Under the pieces are notes generated by a model. It worked only from the letters and a program-made list of their open reading frames with translations. It did no database searches and had not been told where the DNA came from. From Acidimicrobiaceae bacterium (lineage in GTDB: Bacteria; Actinomycetota; Acidimicrobiia; Acidimicrobiales; RAAP-2), in contig CANGMP010000010.1 in assembly GCA_947455165.1 (NCBI GenBank), positions 1 through 35,037 of the forward strand: a DNA stretch of 35,037 nucleotides, read 5' to 3'. Below, in pieces: positions 33,379 through 35,037 of the stretch (its first letter is position 1; every line of letters begins with the position of its first letter). The position numbers and the translations under genes are program-made.

Positions 33379-34623
33379 TTAAGAGAGACTTCCCGTGGTG
33401 TTGCGCGCCACACTTTGTGGGTACGACGCGGAGACACCCGTGAGTCCTGCCGTCGTCTTGTCGGCGCCGAAGATGTAGCGGATCTGCGCAATGACAGCTT
33501 GCTGAATTGGCAGCCACGACGTCGTTGCGGGCTCGGCGGGACTGAAGCATCCGTCCGTCGCGAGCACCGACAAATTAGACGGGAGCGTGATGTTCAACGC
33601 GTTAGCGAGAGCCACAAGACCGCCCTCGCCCGGATCGATCTGGCAGAGATCGCTGAAGGCCTGGTGACCAGCGTGCGTAAGTTCGATGAGACGGCGTGAC
33701 CCGGTGAGTGAACTGTAGGCACTCTCCATTGCTGACACCGATACCACGTTGTCGATTTGCCCCGCAATCAACAGTCCAGGCATCTGAGGCACCGTGGTGA
33801 ACGGTGCGCTCAAGTTCTGAGTCCATGCACCAATAGAGGCGCCAGCCAAACCAATGAAGCCCTTCAGCGTTGACTTCTTGGCGTTGAGCGACGTCTCCAT
33901 TGAGGCCAGACGCTCAACGGCTGACCCACCCGCGGAGTGACCGACCGCAATCACACGGGCAGCGTCTACGTGCGTCGACGCGACTCCAAACTTCTTGGCC
34001 TTGGCGGCAGCCATGACGGCCTGGAGGTCGTAGACATCGGCATTGGTGTTGGAGGTCACAGCCGGGATCGCCGCGAGAAGGTTGACGACCTGCGTCAAGT
34101 TGCGGCTTGGGCTGTCGGGGGCGGCCACGATGTATCCCCAACTAGCGATTGCCGTGGTGAGGAAGGTCGACTGGTCGCGGAAACCGGCGTAGCCGTGAGA
34201 GAACAGAACGAGCGGAAACTTGCCCGCTGCCGGTGTGGCCTTGCTGTAGGCATTGGTCACGTAGGTCGCCTTGGCCGCATTAGCCCGGCTGGCATCGTCC
34301 TTAGTCAAGAGACCCTGCAGGAAGCCCGGCAGCCAGGTGCCGACGTTGTAGGAACTCTTTGTCGTACCGCGCTTGGCAGCTGGGTACCAGATGTCAACCT
34401 TCGTGGTGTAGGTGACGCCCGATGGACTGGGAACAGTGACGCTCACCGTAACCGTGTCAACACCAACGGCGTAGGGACCCGCGGCCGAGAACGTTGAACC
34501 GTTCAGGGTCTTCACTTTGACGTACGTGTCGCCAAAGGAGTCCTTGGGCGGCGTCGCCGCCGACGCAATGGTGGCCACACTGAGTAGGCCGCAGCTAAGG
34601 GCAATTCCAATCAACTTTTTCAT
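33379..34623 (-). CDS. Secreted alpha/beta hydrolase
   Basis: The 414-aa protein starts with a Sec signal peptide (MKKLIGIALSCGLLSVATIASA, probable cleavage after residue 22). The mature part has FPLVLFSHGYAGFRDQ (oxyanion-side segment), the nucleophile elbow GHSAGG (Ser near residue 229), a likely catalytic Asp in GQIDNVV (about residue 291) and a likely His in THAGHQAF (about 316-320). This is the pattern of the dienelactone-hydrolase, PAF-acetylhydrolase and cutinase-like groups. Two late cysteines (DLCQID and DGCFSP) could form a disulfide. ATG 34623 has a GAGGAAA site. It lies 45 bp downstream of a CocE-like hydrolase end on the same strand. The substrate is unknown; an ester is likely. 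Confidence 0.87.
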   Translation of the reverse strand: MKKLIGIALSCGLLSVATIASAATPPKDSFGDTYVKVKTLNGSTFSAAGPYAVGVDTVTVSVTVPSPSGVTYTTKVDIWYPAAKRGTTKSSYNVGTWLPGFLQGLLTKDDASRANAAKATYVTNAYSKATPAAGKFPLVLFSHGYAGFRDQSTFLTTAIASWGYIVAAPDSPSRNLTQVVNLLAAIPAVTSNTNADVYDLQAVMAAAKAKKFGVASTHVDAARVIAVGHSAGGSAVERLASMETSLNAKKSTLKGFIGLAGASIGAWTQNLSAPFTTVPQMPGLLIAGQIDNVVSVSAMESAYSSLTGSRRLIELTHAGHQAFSDLCQIDPGEGGLVALANALNITLPSNLSVLATDGCFSPAEPATTSWLPIQQAVIAQIRYIFGADKTTAGLTGVSASYPQSVARNTTGSLS

Positions 34624-34668
34624 GATTTCCTCTCGACGTAACTCGTGTTGATTATGACAAACGTGGGC

Positions 34669-35037
34669 TCAACCGCCGTTGCCGGCCGCCTCGTAGTTGC
34701 GACAGGGCTGACCGCGGTTTGAGGTGCATGCGGGCTGAGCATCCGTCGGCGTGATTCCGGCCACTACGGGCAGTACGAGCGACGAGGCACCAAAGTAGAT
34801 GGTGTTCGTAACGGCGCCACCAGTGTCAAAGGTGCCAAATGCCCACGATGGACGATCTCCACCGGGCGCGCTGATCGTGATTCGAATCTTCGATCCCGAA
34901 CGGAACGTGAAGGCAATCGGATTGATTGGGACCCGAACGTTCACTGGCGTGCTTGGGGTCAAGTTCTGCGCCTTAGCGGCCGTGTAGAGCGGCACGGGCG
35001 CGAAGACCGTTGAAGCCTTCGCGTCCAAAGTGCGGTA
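34669..35037 (-). CDS. CocE/NonD-type hydrolase, C-terminal part (5' end off window)
   Basis: Only the last 122 residues are visible; the frame is open to the right edge. The segment resembles the C-terminal jelly-roll domain of X-Pro dipeptidyl-peptidase (S15) and cocaine-esterase-like enzymes: STPVNVRVPINPIAFTFRSGSKIRITISAPGGDRPSW, then AVTNTIYFGASSLVLPVVAG, where the FRSG-S-IRI pattern is typical. The end carries a Cys pair (ACTSNRGQPC) and a Gly/Asn tail, in line with a secreted protein. The catalytic domain should lie to the right. It is probably co-transcribed with the secreted hydrolase 45 bp downstream. Confidence 0.75.
   Translation of the reverse strand, partial: YRTLDAKASTVFAPVPLYTAAKAQNLTPSTPVNVRVPINPIAFTFRSGSKIRITISAPGGDRPSWAFGTFDTGGAVTNTIYFGASSLVLPVVAGITPTDAQPACTSNRGQPCRNYEAAGNGG

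Overview
The window is a compact bacterial chromosome segment of moderately high GC. It most resembles an actinobacterium, and my best guess is an Acidimicrobiia-type lineage. The pointers are a naturally fused PafBC-type regulator, an rmlD-wbbL pair, an acyl-CoA carboxylase alpha chain with biotin carboxylase and BCCP fused, a stand-alone methylmalonyl-CoA mutase catalytic subunit, and many start codons with no ribosome-binding site but a TANNNT box just upstream. Taxonomy is inferred from gene content; no rRNA gene is present. I see no tRNA gene, CRISPR array or insertion sequence.

Layout. 1-258 (-) is the start of a Lys/Ala/Pro-repeat histone-H1-like protein that runs off the left edge. 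502-2855 holds two convergent, 3'-overlapping conjugation-type genes: a soluble TraG/VirD4-like ATPase and a helicase-less MobF/TrwC-type relaxase. 2880-4853 (-) is a fused double HTH-WYL (PafBC-like) regulator with repeated TTGTC elements upstream. 5145-5784 (+) holds a small PH-like protein and an FmdB zinc ribbon. 5781-8533 (-) is tldD-pmbA. 8609-10971 (+) holds dxs and msrB. 10968-16429 (-) is the secA-prfB-ftsE-ftsX block. 16738-19216 (-) is birA-rmlD-wbbL. 19282-22486 (+) is a tightly coupled set: acyl-CoA carboxylase alpha, M20 amidohydrolase and a small ABM-domain protein. 22490-24073 (-) is methylmalonyl-CoA mutase. 24132-25785 (+) holds a GT4 glycosyltransferase and a zinc-ribbon RDD membrane protein. 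25833-26999 (-) is a rhodanese-ThiF/MoeB fusion. 27072-27668 (+) is a nitroreductase. 27654-29707 (-) holds a PduO-type adenosyltransferase and a leucyl aminopeptidase. 29804-33304 (+) is metH. 33379-35037 (-) holds a secreted alpha/beta hydrolase and the end of a CocE/NonD-type hydrolase.

The most interesting non-coding element lies between the wbbL stop and the secA start (about 16455-16716, minus strand). This stretch of about 260 nt has no credible ORF, four or more strong hairpins, and two long-range complementary pairs (12 bp and 7 bp) in crossing order. A TANNNT -10 box lies exactly 6 nt before the first base of the 12-bp pairing. In other bacteria the hpf/raiA gene often sits just upstream of secA-prfB-ftsEX, so this may be a raiA-motif-type RNA or a new structured RNA.

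Functional links. BirA would biotinylate the carboxylase alpha chain encoded divergently next to it. The carboxylase and mutase fit propionyl-CoA/methylmalonyl-CoA metabolism. The adenosyltransferase makes the AdoCbl used by the mutase, and MetH uses methylcobalamin, so the right half is rich in biotin- and B12-dependent carbon metabolism. SecA, FtsEX and RF2 form a core secretion, division and translation block. Genes are very tightly packed, with ATGA/GTGA overlaps and convergent overlapping 3' ends.
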